A DNA stretch of 64,000 bases from Pseudomonas sp. FP2335 (GTDB lineage Bacteria; Pseudomonadota; Gammaproteobacteria; Pseudomonadales; Pseudomonadaceae): the NCBI RefSeq assembly GCF_030687535.1, contig NZ_CP117437.1, forward strand, positions 5,515,501-5,579,500. Reading direction: 5' to 3'. Both the position numbers and the translations under genes were made by a program. Of the stretch, positions 26,856-35,638 are shown one piece after another (the stretch's first letter is position 1; each line of letters begins with the position of its first letter). Below the pieces are notes generated by a model that saw only the letters and a list, made by a program, of their open reading frames with translations, ran no database searches and was not told where the DNA came from.

Positions 26856-27821
26856 ATGAGCTTTATCACCGAAATCAAAACCTTCGCCGCCCTGGGCAGC
26901 GGTGTCATCGGCAGCGGCTGGGTGTCCCGCGCCCTCGCCCATGGCCTGGATGTGGTCGCCTGGGACCCCGCGCCCGGCGCTGAAGCCGCCCTGCGCAAAC
27001 GCGTCGCCAACGCCTGGGGCGCCCTGGAGAAACAAGGCCTGGCACCCGGTGCATCACAGGATCGCCTGCGCTTTGTCGACACCATCGAAGCCTGCGTAAA
27101 AGACGCCGATTTCATCCAGGAGAGCGCCCCCGAACGCCTGGAGTTGAAGCTCGAATTGCACAGCAAGATCAGCGCCGCCGCCAAGCCCAATGCGCTGATC
27201 GGTTCGAGTACGTCCGGTCTGTTGCCGAGTGAGTTCTACGAGCGCGCCACACACCCGCAACGCTGCGTGGTCGGCCATCCGTTCAACCCGGTGTATCTGC
27301 TGCCGCTGGTGGAAGTGGTCGGTGGCAAAAACACCGCGCCGCAAGCGATCCAGGCCGCGATCAAGGTGTATGAATCCCTCGGCATGCGCCCGTTGCATGT
27401 GCGCAAGGAAGTCCCTGGCTTTATTGCCGACCGCCTGCTTGAAGCGCTCTGGCGTGAGGCGCTGCACCTGGTCAACGACGGCGTGGCGACCACTGGCGAG
27501 ATCGACGATGCGATCCGTTTTGGCGCGGGGCTGCGTTGGTCGTTCATGGGCACGTTCCTCACCTACACCCTCGCGGGTGGCGACGCCGGCATGCGGCATT
27601 TCATGGCGCAGTTCGGACCGGCGCTACAGCTGCCGTGGACCTACCTGCCGGCACCGGAGCTGACCGACAAGTTGATCGACGATGTGGTGGAGGGCACCCG
27701 CGATCAGTTGGGCACACACAGCATTTCGGCGCTGGAGCGCTATCGTGATGATTGCCTGTTGGCGGTGCTGGAAGCGGTAAAAACCACCAAGGCCAAACAC
27801 GGCATGAGCTTCGCTGAATAA
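26856..27821 (+). CDS. cdhA: L-carnitine dehydrogenase CdhA
   Basis: NAD-dependent 3-hydroxyacyl-CoA-dehydrogenase-like enzyme that oxidises L-carnitine to 3-dehydrocarnitine. The Rossmann motif is [17 protein letters not shown], followed by SSTSGLLPS and the family's [23 protein letters not shown] 26856 has AGGA nine bases upstream and yields 321 residues, the length of the P. aeruginosa enzyme; an ATG nine bases earlier is too close to that site. Another REP pair directly follows the stop. Confidence 0.93.
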   Translation: MSFITEIKTFAALGSGVIGSGWVSRALAHGLDVVAWDPAPGAEAALRKRVANAWGALEKQGLAPGASQDRLRFVDTIEACVKDADFIQESAPERLELKLELHSKISAAAKPNALIGSSTSGLLPSEFYERATHPQRCVVGHPFNPVYLLPLVEVVGGKNTAPQAIQAAIKVYESLGMRPLHVRKEVPGFIADRLLEALWREALHLVNDGVATTGEIDDAIRFGAGLRWSFMGTFLTYTLAGGDAGMRHFMAQFGPALQLPWTYLPAPELTDKLIDDVVEGTRDQLGTHSISALERYRDDCLLAVLEAVKTTKAKHGMSFAE

Positions 27822-27825
27822 CCCC

Positions 27826-27914
27826 TGTGGGAGCGGGCTTGCTCGCGAAAGCGGAGTGTCAGTCACTTAAATTTTTCTGACTCACCGCATTCGCGAGCAA
27901 GCCCGCTCCCACAT
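27826..27914. repeat. REP pair between cdhA and cdhB
   Basis: Inward-facing pair of the GGGCTTGCTCGCGAA type starting four bases after the cdhA stop and ending 20 bases before cdhB; the second REP in this operon. Confidence 0.9.
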
Positions 27915-27934
27915 TTTTTGACCGAGTACATGCC

Positions 27935-28420
27935 ATGCCTGCATTAACCACTTATACGACGCAAATCCAACCCGACTGGGTGGACTACAACGGCCACCTG
28001 CGCGACGCGTTCTACCTGCTGATTTTCAGCTACGCCACCGACGCGCTGATGGACAGCCTCGGCCTGGACAGCACCCACCGCGAAGCCAGCGGCCACTCGC
28101 TGTTCACCCTGGAGTTGCACCTGAACTACCTGCACGAAGTGAAACTCGGCGCCGACGTCGAGGTGCATACCCAACTCATCGCCCATGACACCAAGCGCCT
28201 GCATCTCTACCACAGCCTGCATCCGGTCGGCGGCGATAAGGAGCTGGCGGGCAACGAACAGATGCTGCTGCACGTCGACCTCAAAGGGCCCCATGCGACA
28301 GCGTTTAGCGAGGCCACGCTGCAACGCCTTTCGGCGATCTGCCTGGAGCAGGCCGACTTACCGCGCCCTGCCCTGCTCGGCCGGGTCATCGGCATAAAAA
28401 AAGCCCCGATCAAGCCGTGA
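27935..28420 (+). CDS. cdhB: Betainyl-CoA thioesterase CdhB (hot-dog fold)
   Basis: Thioesterase that releases glycine betaine from betainyl-CoA, closing the carnitine route. The 161-residue protein has the 4-hydroxybenzoyl-CoA thioesterase pattern: VDYNGHLRDAFYLLIF (catalytic Asp/Asn region), LELHLNYLHEVKLGADV and ELAGNEQMLLHVDL. In some pseudomonads it is fused to CdhA; here it is separate. Its stop codon lies within the loop of a strong terminator for the opposite strand. Confidence 0.9.
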   Translation: MPALTTYTTQIQPDWVDYNGHLRDAFYLLIFSYATDALMDSLGLDSTHREASGHSLFTLELHLNYLHEVKLGADVEVHTQLIAHDTKRLHLYHSLHPVGGDKELAGNEQMLLHVDLKGPHATAFSEATLQRLSAICLEQADLPRPALLGRVIGIKKAPIKP

Positions 28421-28432
28421 CGAGATCGAGGC
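28396..28432 (-). terminator. Rho-independent terminator facing the minus strand
   Basis: Read on the minus strand, GCCTCGATC pairs with GATCGGGGC (one G-U) and is followed by seven T. It overlaps the last codons of cdhB. Read on the plus strand the stem lacks an adjacent T-run. No annotated minus-strand gene ends here, so it must end an antisense or small transcript starting to the right. Confidence 0.75.
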
Positions 28433-28562
28433 AGAAGGTTTTGTGTGAGCTGTACATCCCGAGGGTGACCAAACCGTCAAGCTGCTTGCTTGAACCCAGT
28501 GTGCCCATTAGTGCCGTCGGCAAATGGCCCGAAAACGACATGCTCATAGCCATCTGAGCCAT
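28410..28562 (-). other. Candidate small minus-strand transcript or 50-residue ORF
   Basis: The 28433-28643 gap has no plus-strand gene. On the minus strand an ORF from ATG 28562 runs 50 codons (MAQMAMSMSFSGHLP at the start) and stops inside the terminator loop at 28410. The ribosome site is poor. It could be a short-protein gene, a small RNA or chance; the well-formed terminator is the main support. Confidence 0.3.
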
Positions 28563-28643
28563 TCGTGCAATCTGCCCTTGCCGACCCCTTGAGTGGCTAC
28601 CAGAATCGAGGTCAAACCCGTTCCCTTCACCAGGATAAACGTC

Positions 28644-28907
28644 ATGATGCATGCGGATTTGATTGACCAGGATGACCTGCTGGGCCAGTTGCGCTCACTG
28701 GGTTTTGAAGTCTCCAGCGGCTCTACCGCCGAGCAGGCCTGCGAGTGTGCGGTGCGTGGCTTGAGCGAGGCGCGGGCCAAGGCACTGAAGGGGATGGTGG
28801 AGCAGATGTACACCGGCAGCGCGACGATCTTGCCGGCGGTGCGCCAGGCGATCGATAAGCAGTTGCTCCCGGCCCTGATGCAGTTCAAGCAGAACTCCGG
28901 GGCCTGA
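28644..28907 (+). CDS. Conserved hypothetical small protein
   Basis: An 87-residue soluble protein starting MMHADLIDQDDLLGQL, rich in helix formers, with two Cys close together (EQACECAV). ATG 28644 has AGGATAA about 8 bases upstream; the frame runs back to 28593. I do not recognise a family. It lies between the carnitine operon and gbdR on the plus strand, convergent with gbdR, and a similar-sized hypothetical lies near gbdR in other pseudomonads as far as I recall. Confidence 0.65.
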   Translation: MMHADLIDQDDLLGQLRSLGFEVSSGSTAEQACECAVRGLSEARAKALKGMVEQMYTGSATILPAVRQAIDKQLLPALMQFKQNSGA

Positions 28908-28910
28908 TGA

Positions 28911-29003
28911 ACCGCATTCGCGAGCAAGCCCGCTCCCACATTCGACCGAGTTCCAACCCTGGAATGCAGTTGAATGTGGGAGCGGGCTTGCTCGCGAATG
29001 CAG
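28911..29003. repeat. REP pair, outward-facing
   Basis: Here the two arms are in reverse order: CGCGAGCAAGCCCGCTCCCA comes first and TGGGAGCGGGCTTGCTCGCG second, with about 33 bases between. It lies between the stops of the small hypothetical gene and gbdR. Confidence 0.88.
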
Positions 29004-29013
29004 GCGCCTGGGT

Positions 29014-30117
29014 CTAGAGCCTTACGCTGGCAAACGTCGACTCATTGCGCGCCTGGCTCAACGCCGACATCGGCCCCGACAACGGTGACAGCACCAAGGC
29101 CGGTGGAATCGGCATCATCGCCACCTGTTGGGTCGTGTTGGAGCCCACACGTTCATCCCGTGGTGGAATGCCGAAGTATTCGCGGTAGCACTTGGAGAAG
29201 TGCGGCGTGGAGACAAACCCACACACCGACGCCACTTCGATGATCGACATCGGCGTTTGCTTGAGCAACTGCCGCGCACGGATCAAGCGCAACTTCAGGT
29301 AGTAACGCGACGGCGAGCAGTGCAGGTACTTCTGGAACAGCCGCTCCAGCTGGCGCCGCGATACGGCGACGTACACCGCCAACTCATCCAGGTCGATCGG
29401 CTCTTCCAGATTGGCCTCCATCAACGCGACGATTTCCTGCAGCTTCGGCTGGTTGGTACCGAGCATGTGCTTGAGCGGTACGCGCTGGTGATCCTGCTCG
29501 TTGCGGATGCGTTCGTACACAAACATCTCGGAGATCGCGGCCGACAGTTCACGCCCGTGATCGCGGCTGATCAGGTGCAGCATCATGTCCAGCGGCGCGG
29601 TGCCGCCGGAGCTGGTGAAGCGATTGCGGTCGAGGGTGAACAGGCGTGTGCTCATGGCCACGCGGGGGAAGGCTTCCTGCATCGAGGCCAGGCATTCCCA
29701 GTGCACGCTGCAATCGAAACCATCGAGCAGACCCGCGCAGGCCAGGGCCCAGCTGCCGGTGCACACGGCGCCCAGGCGACGCGACTGGCGCGCCTGGCTC
29801 TGCAGCCACGACACGTGTTCACGGGTGACGGTACGTTGGATACCCACGCCGCCGCACACGATCACGGTGTCCAGGGCCGGGGCTTTGTGCATGGAGGCAT
29901 CGGGAGTGATTTGCAGCCCGTCGCTGGCCCACACTTGGTTGCCGTCGACACTCAGGGTTGTCCAGCGATACAACTCGCGACCGGACAGCTGGTTGGCCAT
30001 GCGCAGGGGTTCGACTGCGGATGCCAGGGAAATCAGCGTGAAATTGTCCAGCAGCAAAAAGCCGATGGATTGAGGCGTACGGTTCTGGGGTTGAGCCCCG
30101 GAGTTGAACGACGTCAT
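29014..30117 (-). CDS. gbdR: Glycine betaine catabolism activator GbdR (AraC family)
   Basis: Activator of gbcA, gbcB, dgcA, cbcX and other genes in response to glycine betaine and dimethylglycine. The N-terminal DJ-1-like sensor domain has SIGFLLLDNFTLISLASAVE, GAVCTGSWALACAGLLDGF and SSGGTAPLDMMLHLI; the AraC domain has LAVYVAVSRRQLERLFQKYL and SIIEVASVCGFVSTPHFSKCYR. ATG 30117 follows GAGGAG by about 8 bases, giving 367 residues, the P. aeruginosa length. Assigned as GbdR rather than CdhR by length and by position next to sdaB and the choline genes. Confidence 0.93.
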   Translation of the reverse strand: MTSFNSGAQPQNRTPQSIGFLLLDNFTLISLASAVEPLRMANQLSGRELYRWTTLSVDGNQVWASDGLQITPDASMHKAPALDTVIVCGGVGIQRTVTREHVSWLQSQARQSRRLGAVCTGSWALACAGLLDGFDCSVHWECLASMQEAFPRVAMSTRLFTLDRNRFTSSGGTAPLDMMLHLISRDHGRELSAAISEMFVYERIRNEQDHQRVPLKHMLGTNQPKLQEIVALMEANLEEPIDLDELAVYVAVSRRQLERLFQKYLHCSPSRYYLKLRLIRARQLLKQTPMSIIEVASVCGFVSTPHFSKCYREYFGIPPRDERVGSNTTQQVAMMPIPPALVLSPLSGPMSALSQARNESTFASVRL

Positions 30118-30635
30118 CACAGTATCTCCTCACACAAAGCGGGTGATGGCCTCAGGCGAGGCTCTTGTTATTGCGCTCTTCATCCTTCACGGAGAGAGGC
30201 TTTGAATTGACAGAGCAAATGCCATGCCTAAATTTGAATGGCCGTCCAATAACTCCTAAAAACGACGTTTTGACGCGTCTATATAAGCCCGCGCGAGACG
30301 CATGGTTAAGCCCTGAAATGGGCGTAGGAACGGGCCCTCACAGACCGGGTGAGCAGAACGGTAGCACTTGTGGGAAGGCGCTTTGCGGGCGTAGGAGAAG
30401 TCTGTCACCCATGGCACGGGGGACGGGTGGTCGAGGGGTAAACCGTTCGTGAGCTACTTATCTGTTTGCGACGCGCTAAAAGGTGGCGCTTTTGCTTTGG
30501 GTGTGCACTTTGTGAGCAGTGTTGTCTGGACCTCCGCTATCGCAGGCAAGCCAGCTCCCACATTCGACCGCGTCCTCATGCTGGAACTCGGTCAACTGTG
30601 GGAGCTGGCTTGCCTGCGATAGCGGTGTCACTGAC
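30118..30635. other. gbdR-sdaB intergenic region, no gene supported
   Basis: The stretch holds the gbdR leader on the right side of its start, a moderately AT-rich part (about 30200-30290, with TATATAAG at 30280-30287) and a REP pair at the sdaB end. Two short open frames (30165-30452, 30466-30756) lack ribosome sites and the second runs through the REP and into sdaB, so they are not called. Confidence 0.6.
30533..30627. repeat. REP pair, outward-facing (TGGCTTGCCTGCGAT type)
   Basis: CGCAGGCAAGCCAGCTCCCA followed by about 35 bases and then TGGGAGCTGGCTTGCCTGCG. The spacer (with catgctggaactcggtcaa) is nearly the same as in the REP at 63166-63259, so the two share a recent origin as a unit. 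Confidence 0.88.
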
Positions 30636-32012
30636 TCAACACTCGACAGCACTCACCGCCAACCCACCCCGCGACGTCTCTTTGTACTTGTCGTGCATGT
30701 CCGCCCCGGTATCGCGCATGGTGCGGATCACCCGGTCCAGCGAGATAAAGTGCTGACCATCCCCACGCAACGCCATCTGCGCCGCGTTGATCGCCTTCAC
30801 CGCCGCAATCGCGTTGCGCTCGATGCACGGCACCTGCACCAGCCCGCCCACCGGGTCGCAGGTCAGGCCGAGGTTGTGTTCCAGGCCGATCTCGGCGGCG
30901 TTGCACAGTTGCTCCGGCGTGGCGCCGAGGATTTCCGCCAAGCCGGCGGCAGCCATCGCGCAGGCTGAACCCACCTCGCCCTGGCAGCCGACTTCGGCAC
31001 CGGAGATCGAGGCGTTTTTCTTGCACAGGATGCCCACCGCCGCGGCGCCGAGCAGGTAGTCGACCACATTGGCTTCGGTGACTTCTTCGCTGAACTTCAT
31101 GAAGTAGTGCAGCACCGCCGGGATGATCCCCGCCGCGCCGTTGGTGGGTGCGGTGACCATGCGCCCGCCGGCGGCGTTTTCTTCGTTGACGGCGAGGGCG
31201 AACAGGTTGACCCACTCCATCGCGCTCAACGTCGAGCCGATTACATTGGGCTTGTTCAATTCCTGCAGGCTGCGGTGCAACTTGGCGGCGCGGCGGCGCA
31301 CGTTCAGGCCGCCGGGCAAGATGCCTTCGTGCTTGAGGCCCTGCTCCACGCAATCTTGCATGGCGTGCCAGAGCTTGAGCAGGCCACTGCGGATTTCTTC
31401 TTCGGAGCGCCAGACCTTTTCATTGGCCAGCATCAGTTCGGCGACGCGCAGGTTGTGGGTCTTGCACAGCTGCAACAGCTCGGCGGCGCTGGAAAAATCG
31501 TAGGGCAGTTCGGTGCGGTCCATGTCGGCCACGCCGCTTTGTGCCTGGGCTTCATCCACCACAAAACCGCCGCCCACCGAATAGTAAGTGTCGCGATGCA
31601 ACTCGCCGCTGTCGCCGTACACCACAAGGGTCATGGCATTGGGGTGAAACGGCAGGTTTTCGTCGAGCAGGCGCATGTCGCGGGCCCACACGAAGGGCAC
31701 CGGCAGGTGTCCGTCCAGCAGCAGGGTGTCGGTTTCGCGCAGGGTGTGAATGCGCAGGCCGATTTGCGACGGGTCGATTGCGTCCGGCCACTCGCCCATC
31801 AACCCCATGATGGTGGCGGTGTCGCTGCCGTGGCCGATGCCGGTGGCGGACAGGGAGCCATAAAGCTGAACTTCGACGCGCCGCACTTGTTCCAACAACT
31901 CACGTCCACGCAGGCCCTGGACGAACAACGCCGCGGCGCGCATGGGGCCGACGGTGTGAGAACTCGAAGGCCCGATGCCGATCTTGAACAGGTCGAAAAC
32001 ACTGATAGCCAT
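30636..32012 (-). CDS. sdaB: L-serine dehydratase
   Basis: Iron-sulphur enzyme converting L-serine to pyruvate and ammonia, the outlet for serine made from glycine at the end of betaine catabolism. The single-chain form of 458 residues is complete: [21 protein letters not shown] at the start (beta domain), AAIGGGYPTN-like signals replaced by [37 protein letters not shown] and [20 protein letters not shown] with the cluster Cys residues. The gene is adjacent to gbdR and belongs to the GbdR regulon in P. aeruginosa. Confidence 0.92.
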   Translation of the reverse strand: MAISVFDLFKIGIGPSSSHTVGPMRAAALFVQGLRGRELLEQVRRVEVQLYGSLSATGIGHGSDTATIMGLMGEWPDAIDPSQIGLRIHTLRETDTLLLDGHLPVPFVWARDMRLLDENLPFHPNAMTLVVYGDSGELHRDTYYSVGGGFVVDEAQAQSGVADMDRTELPYDFSSAAELLQLCKTHNLRVAELMLANEKVWRSEEEIRSGLLKLWHAMQDCVEQGLKHEGILPGGLNVRRRAAKLHRSLQELNKPNVIGSTLSAMEWVNLFALAVNEENAAGGRMVTAPTNGAAGIIPAVLHYFMKFSEEVTEANVVDYLLGAAAVGILCKKNASISGAEVGCQGEVGSACAMAAAGLAEILGATPEQLCNAAEIGLEHNLGLTCDPVGGLVQVPCIERNAIAAVKAINAAQMALRGDGQHFISLDRVIRTMRDTGADMHDKYKETSRGGLAVSAVEC

Positions 32013-32174
32013 TGCGGTAGAACTCCTCGATAAGCACGGCCAGGCTTGAACGAGGTGCTACGCTCAGATCGCCCAGATGGCGGCATCATCAAGCTTTTAT
32101 CCGCCGTCACGGCGTCTCACACCGACGCACCCATGCTCACTAGCGTCGCTGGCGTGTGATCACCTGTTTTGGGC

Positions 32175-32296
32175 GTTTTTTGCGGTGCAGATGGGCAAAA
32201 ACTGCAGTTTTGCCTTGGGAAAAACCTGTAAGCGACGTCACCGACACTGGATACGACCCTCCCTGTACTGGATACGACGCCCCCTGTAGGCGTCAG
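32175..32296. promoter_or_regulatory. sdaB-cbcX control region with 21-base direct repeats
   Basis: ACTGGATACGAC occurs twice, at 32246-32257 and 32267-32278, exactly 21 bases apart, and CCTGTA occurs three times (about 32225, 32262, 32283). Just to the left is the perfect palindrome AAAACTGCAGTTTT (32198-32211). Direct repeats spaced by two helical turns fit an AraC-family activator, so GbdR is the likely binder. The repeats lie about 150-180 bases before the cbcX start. Confidence 0.55.
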
Positions 32297-32427
32297 ATTT
32301 TCACTGGTACATGATCAGTCTCGACTCGTTTGCAAGGCGCCGTGCCAGAGCAGTTGTCACACGCTCTAAACGCAACACTTATAAAGCGCGGCGAAGGCCG
32401 CCAGAAAAAACACAGGAGTCTAGCCCC

Positions 32428-33375
32428 ATGAAAGGTTCACCCCAGTTGTTATTGGCCGCCATGCTGAGTCTGCCAGTCCTGGCGCACGCGGCAGAGCCGG
32501 CACAATGTCACACCGTCAACTTCTCCGATGTCGGCTGGACCGACATCACCGTCACCACGGCGACCGCCAGCGAAGTCCTCAAGGGCCTGGGCTACAAGCC
32601 GCGCACCACGATGATTTCCGTACCAGTGACCTACAAGTCTCTGGCCGACGGCAAGAACATGGACATCTTCCTCGGCAACTGGATGCCGACCATGGAAAAC
32701 GACATCAAGCAGTACCGTGATGCCGGCACCGTGGAAACCGTGCGCGCCAACCTGGAGAACGCCAAGTACACCCTGGCGGTCCCCGAAGCGCTGTACAACA
32801 AAGGCCTGAAGGACTTCGCCGACATCGCCAAATTCAAGGACGAGCTGGGCGGCAAGATCTACGGCATCGAGCCGGGCAATGACGGCAACCGCACCATCCA
32901 GACACTGATCGACAAAGACGCCTTCGGCCTGAAAACCGCCGGTTTCAAAGTGGTCGAATCCAGCGAAGCCGGGATGCTCTCCCAGGTTGAGCGCGCCTCC
33001 AAGCGTGACCAGGCCATCGTGTTCCTCGGCTGGGAACCGCACCCGATGAACACCCGTTTCAAGATGAAGTACCTGACCGGCGGGGATGATTCCTTCGGCC
33101 CCAACTACGGCCAGGCCACCATCTACACCAACGTGCGCAAGGGCTACACCCAGGAATGCAGCAACGTTGGCCAGCTCCTGAAAAACCTGTCGTTCACCTT
33201 GAACATGGAAAGCACCCTGATGGGTAACGTGCTGGACGACAAGATGAAGCCCGACGCTGCGGCGAAAGCCTGGCTGCAGAAAAACCCGCAAGTGCTCGAC
33301 ACCTGGCTCGCGGGGGTCACCACCGTTGATGGCAAACCTGGACTGGACGCCGTGAAAGCCTATCTCGCCAAGTAA
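32428..33375 (+). CDS. cbcX: Choline ABC transporter periplasmic binding protein CbcX (ChoX-like)
   Basis: Binds choline and delivers it to CbcWV. A signal peptide (about 1-20, ending AHA) is followed by the OpuAC-type domain with the aromatic ligand box: VNFSDVGWTDITVTT, FLGNWMPTMENDIK, VFLGWEPHPMN. 315 residues from ATG 32428, which follows CAGGAG by about 8 bases; the open frame upstream to 32311 is non-coding leader. It is a paralogue of CaiX. A GC-rich stem-loop separates it from cbcW. Confidence 0.93.
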   Translation: MKGSPQLLLAAMLSLPVLAHAAEPAQCHTVNFSDVGWTDITVTTATASEVLKGLGYKPRTTMISVPVTYKSLADGKNMDIFLGNWMPTMENDIKQYRDAGTVETVRANLENAKYTLAVPEALYNKGLKDFADIAKFKDELGGKIYGIEPGNDGNRTIQTLIDKDAFGLKTAGFKVVESSEAGMLSQVERASKRDQAIVFLGWEPHPMNTRFKMKYLTGGDDSFGPNYGQATIYTNVRKGYTQECSNVGQLLKNLSFTLNMESTLMGNVLDDKMKPDAAAKAWLQKNPQVLDTWLAGVTTVDGKPGLDAVKAYLAK

Positions 33376-33387
33376 TTCACCGTTGTC

Positions 33388-33411
33388 CCCGGGGCGGTGC
33401 GCTGCCCCGGG
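33388..33411 (+). other. Stem-loop between cbcX and cbcW (partial terminator or attenuator)
   Basis: CCCGGGGC and GCCCCGGG form an 8-base-pair stem with an eight-base loop, followed by ATGTTTTCCC. Such stems after binding-protein genes usually reduce read-through so that the binding protein is made in excess. Confidence 0.65.
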
Positions 33412-33446
33412 ATGTTTTCCCTCTTCGCATGTGGACATTCACTACC

Positions 33447-34292
33447 ATGCTGACTGAACAGAAAATCCCACTAGGCCAGTACATCGCTGCCTTCGTTGAA
33501 TGGTTGACCCAACACGGTGCCAACTACTTCGACGCAATCGCATCGACGCTGGAAACGATGATCCACGGCGTGACGTTCGCGCTGACCTGGTTCAATCCGC
33601 TGGCATTGATCGGTCTGATTGCGCTGCTGGCTCATTTTATTCAACGCAAATGGGGCCTGACCGTATTTGTGATCGCCTCCTTCCTGCTGATCCTCAACCT
33701 GGGGTACTGGCAGGAAACCATGGAGACCCTGGCGCAGGTGCTGTTCGCCACCCTGGTCTGCGTGGTCATCGGTGTGCCGCTGGGCATTGTTGCCGCGCAC
33801 AAACCGATGTTCTACACCATGATGCGGCCGGTACTCGATCTGATGCAGACCGTACCGACCTTCGTCTACCTCATCCCTACCCTGACCCTCTTCGGGCTGG
33901 GTGTGGTGCCTGGGCTGATTTCCACGGTGGTGTTCGCGATTGCCGCGCCGATCCGCCTGACTTACCTGGGTATCCGTGATGTACCGCAAGAGTTGATGGA
34001 CGCCGGCAAGGCCTTTGGCTGCTCGCGCCGTCAGTTGCTCTCGCGCATTGAACTGCCCCACGCCATGCCGAGCATCGCTGCCGGCATTACCCAATGCATC
34101 ATGCTGTCGTTGTCGATGGTGGTGATCGCCGCCCTGGTGGGCGCCGATGGCCTCGGCAAACCGGTGGTCAACGCACTCAACACCGCTGACATCGCCCTGG
34201 GCTTTGAAGCCGGCCTGGCAATCGTATTGCTGGCCATCATGCTCGACCGCATCTGCAAACAACCCGACGCCAAAGTAGGGGGTGATGCATGA
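33447..34292 (+). CDS. cbcW: Choline/betaine/carnitine ABC transporter permease CbcW
   Basis: Inner-membrane permease of the quaternary amine importer. Six or more hydrophobic spans are visible (LALIGLIALLAHFI, LTVFVIASFLLILNLGYW, VLFATLVCVVIGVPLGIVA, FVYLIPTLTLFGLGVVPGLI and others), with the EAA-type loop DAGKAFGCSRRQLLSRIELP that contacts the ATPase. ATG 33447 (MLTEQKIPLGQY) fits the family N terminus; ATG 33429 is an in-frame alternative and neither has a good ribosome site. Overlaps cbcV by four bases. Confidence 0.92.
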   Translation: MLTEQKIPLGQYIAAFVEWLTQHGANYFDAIASTLETMIHGVTFALTWFNPLALIGLIALLAHFIQRKWGLTVFVIASFLLILNLGYWQETMETLAQVLFATLVCVVIGVPLGIVAAHKPMFYTMMRPVLDLMQTVPTFVYLIPTLTLFGLGVVPGLISTVVFAIAAPIRLTYLGIRDVPQELMDAGKAFGCSRRQLLSRIELPHAMPSIAAGITQCIMLSLSMVVIAALVGADGLGKPVVNALNTADIALGFEAGLAIVLLAIMLDRICKQPDAKVGGDA

Positions 34293-35467
34293 GCATTATC
34301 CGATTCGACAATGTCGACGTGATCTTCTCCAAAGACCCACGCGAAGCGCTCAAGCTGCTGGACCAGGGCATGAGCCGTAACGAGATCCTGAAAAAGACCG
34401 GGCAGATTGTCGGCGTTGAAAAAGCCAGCCTGGACATCGAGAAAGGCGAGATCTGTGTGCTGATGGGCCTGTCGGGCTCGGGCAAATCCAGCTTGCTGCG
34501 CTGCATCAACGGCCTCAACACCGTGAGCCGCGGCCAGCTGTTCGTGGAGCATGAGGGTCGCCAGATCGACATCGCTTCCTGCACCCCCGCCGAGCTGAAA
34601 ATGATGCGTACCAAGCGCATCGCCATGGTGTTCCAGAAGTTCGCCCTGATGCCGTGGCTGACCGTGCGCGAAAACATCAGCTTCGGCCTGGAGATGCAGG
34701 GCCGTCCGGAAAAAGACCGGCGCAAGCTGGTGGACGAAAAGCTCGAACTGGTAGGCCTGACCCAATGGCGCAACAAGAAGCCGGATGAACTCTCCGGCGG
34801 CATGCAGCAGCGCGTCGGCCTGGCCCGCGCGTTGGCGATGGACGCCGACATCCTGCTGATGGACGAACCCTTCTCCGCCCTCGACCCGCTGATCCGCCAG
34901 GGCTTGCAGGACGAGTTGCTGGAACTGCAACGCAAGCTGAGCAAGACCATCGTGTTCGTGAGCCACGACCTCGACGAAGCGCTCAAATTGGGCAGCCGTA
35001 TCGCGATCATGAAAGACGGCAAGATCATCCAGTACAGCGTGCCGGAAGAGATCGTGCTGAACCCGGCGGATGACTATGTGCGCACCTTCGTCGCGCATAC
35101 CAACCCACTGAACGTCCTGTGCGGCCGCAGCCTGATGCGCACCCTGGACAACTGCAAGCGCGTCAACGGTTCGGTGTGCCTGGACCCGGGCGGCGACTCG
35201 TGGCTGGACCTGGCCGAAGGCAACACCATCAAGGGTGCTCGCCAGAATGGCGCGGTGATGAATTTGCAGAACTGGGCACCGGGGCAAGCGGTGGAAGGTT
35301 TGAGTCGGTTGCCAACGCTGGTGGATTCGAATATCGGCATGCGTGATGCGTTGCAGATTCGGTATCACACGGGGAACAAGCTGGTGTTGCATGACAACAA
35401 CCAGGTGGTGGGGATCTTGGGGGACAGCGAGCTGTACCACGCCCTGCTAGGCAAGAACCTGGGCTAG
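34289..35467 (+). CDS. cbcV: Choline/betaine/carnitine ABC transporter ATPase CbcV
   Basis: ATPase of the OpuAA/ProV type. Walker A GLSGSGKSS, Q-loop MVFQKFALMPW, signature LSGGMQQRVGLARALA, Walker B ILLMDEPFSALDP and the switch His in VFVSHDLDEAL are all intact. Residues 285-392 form a CBS-like regulatory tail that often senses osmolarity in this family. 392 residues; ATGA overlap with cbcW. Confidence 0.94.
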   Translation: MSIIRFDNVDVIFSKDPREALKLLDQGMSRNEILKKTGQIVGVEKASLDIEKGEICVLMGLSGSGKSSLLRCINGLNTVSRGQLFVEHEGRQIDIASCTPAELKMMRTKRIAMVFQKFALMPWLTVRENISFGLEMQGRPEKDRRKLVDEKLELVGLTQWRNKKPDELSGGMQQRVGLARALAMDADILLMDEPFSALDPLIRQGLQDELLELQRKLSKTIVFVSHDLDEALKLGSRIAIMKDGKIIQYSVPEEIVLNPADDYVRTFVAHTNPLNVLCGRSLMRTLDNCKRVNGSVCLDPGGDSWLDLAEGNTIKGARQNGAVMNLQNWAPGQAVEGLSRLPTLVDSNIGMRDALQIRYHTGNKLVLHDNNQVVGILGDSELYHALLGKNLG

Positions 35468-35503
35468 GCCAATCCCACAAACCCCACTGAAGAAATGGGG
35501 TCA

Positions 35504-35594
35504 ATGTGGGAGCGGGCTTGCTCGCGAATGCGGTGTATCAGTCAGCACACCTGTCACTGACCCACCGCATTCGCGAGCAAGCCCGCTCCCACAT
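35504..35594. repeat. REP pair between cbcV and betT
   Basis: Inward-facing pair of the GGGCTTGCTCGCGAA type between the convergent cbcV and betT genes. Confidence 0.9.
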
Positions 35595-35638
35595 TCAGAC
35601 CCAGCAGTGTCAGTGAGGACACTGCCAGGCTTCAACTA

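Noticed and set aside
28580..28620. A sigma-54 promoter (GG/GC pair) for the minus-strand candidate transcript
   Set aside because: The spacing between the GG and GC elements is 12 bases instead of 10.
30165..30756. Short open frames upstream of gbdR
   Set aside because: They lack ribosome-binding sites, show no family pattern, and the second runs through a REP into sdaB.
32013..32427. A glycine riboswitch ahead of sdaB or cbcX
   Set aside because: I looked for the tandem aptamer layout and conserved cores and did not see them; the region is better described by direct repeats and palindromes.
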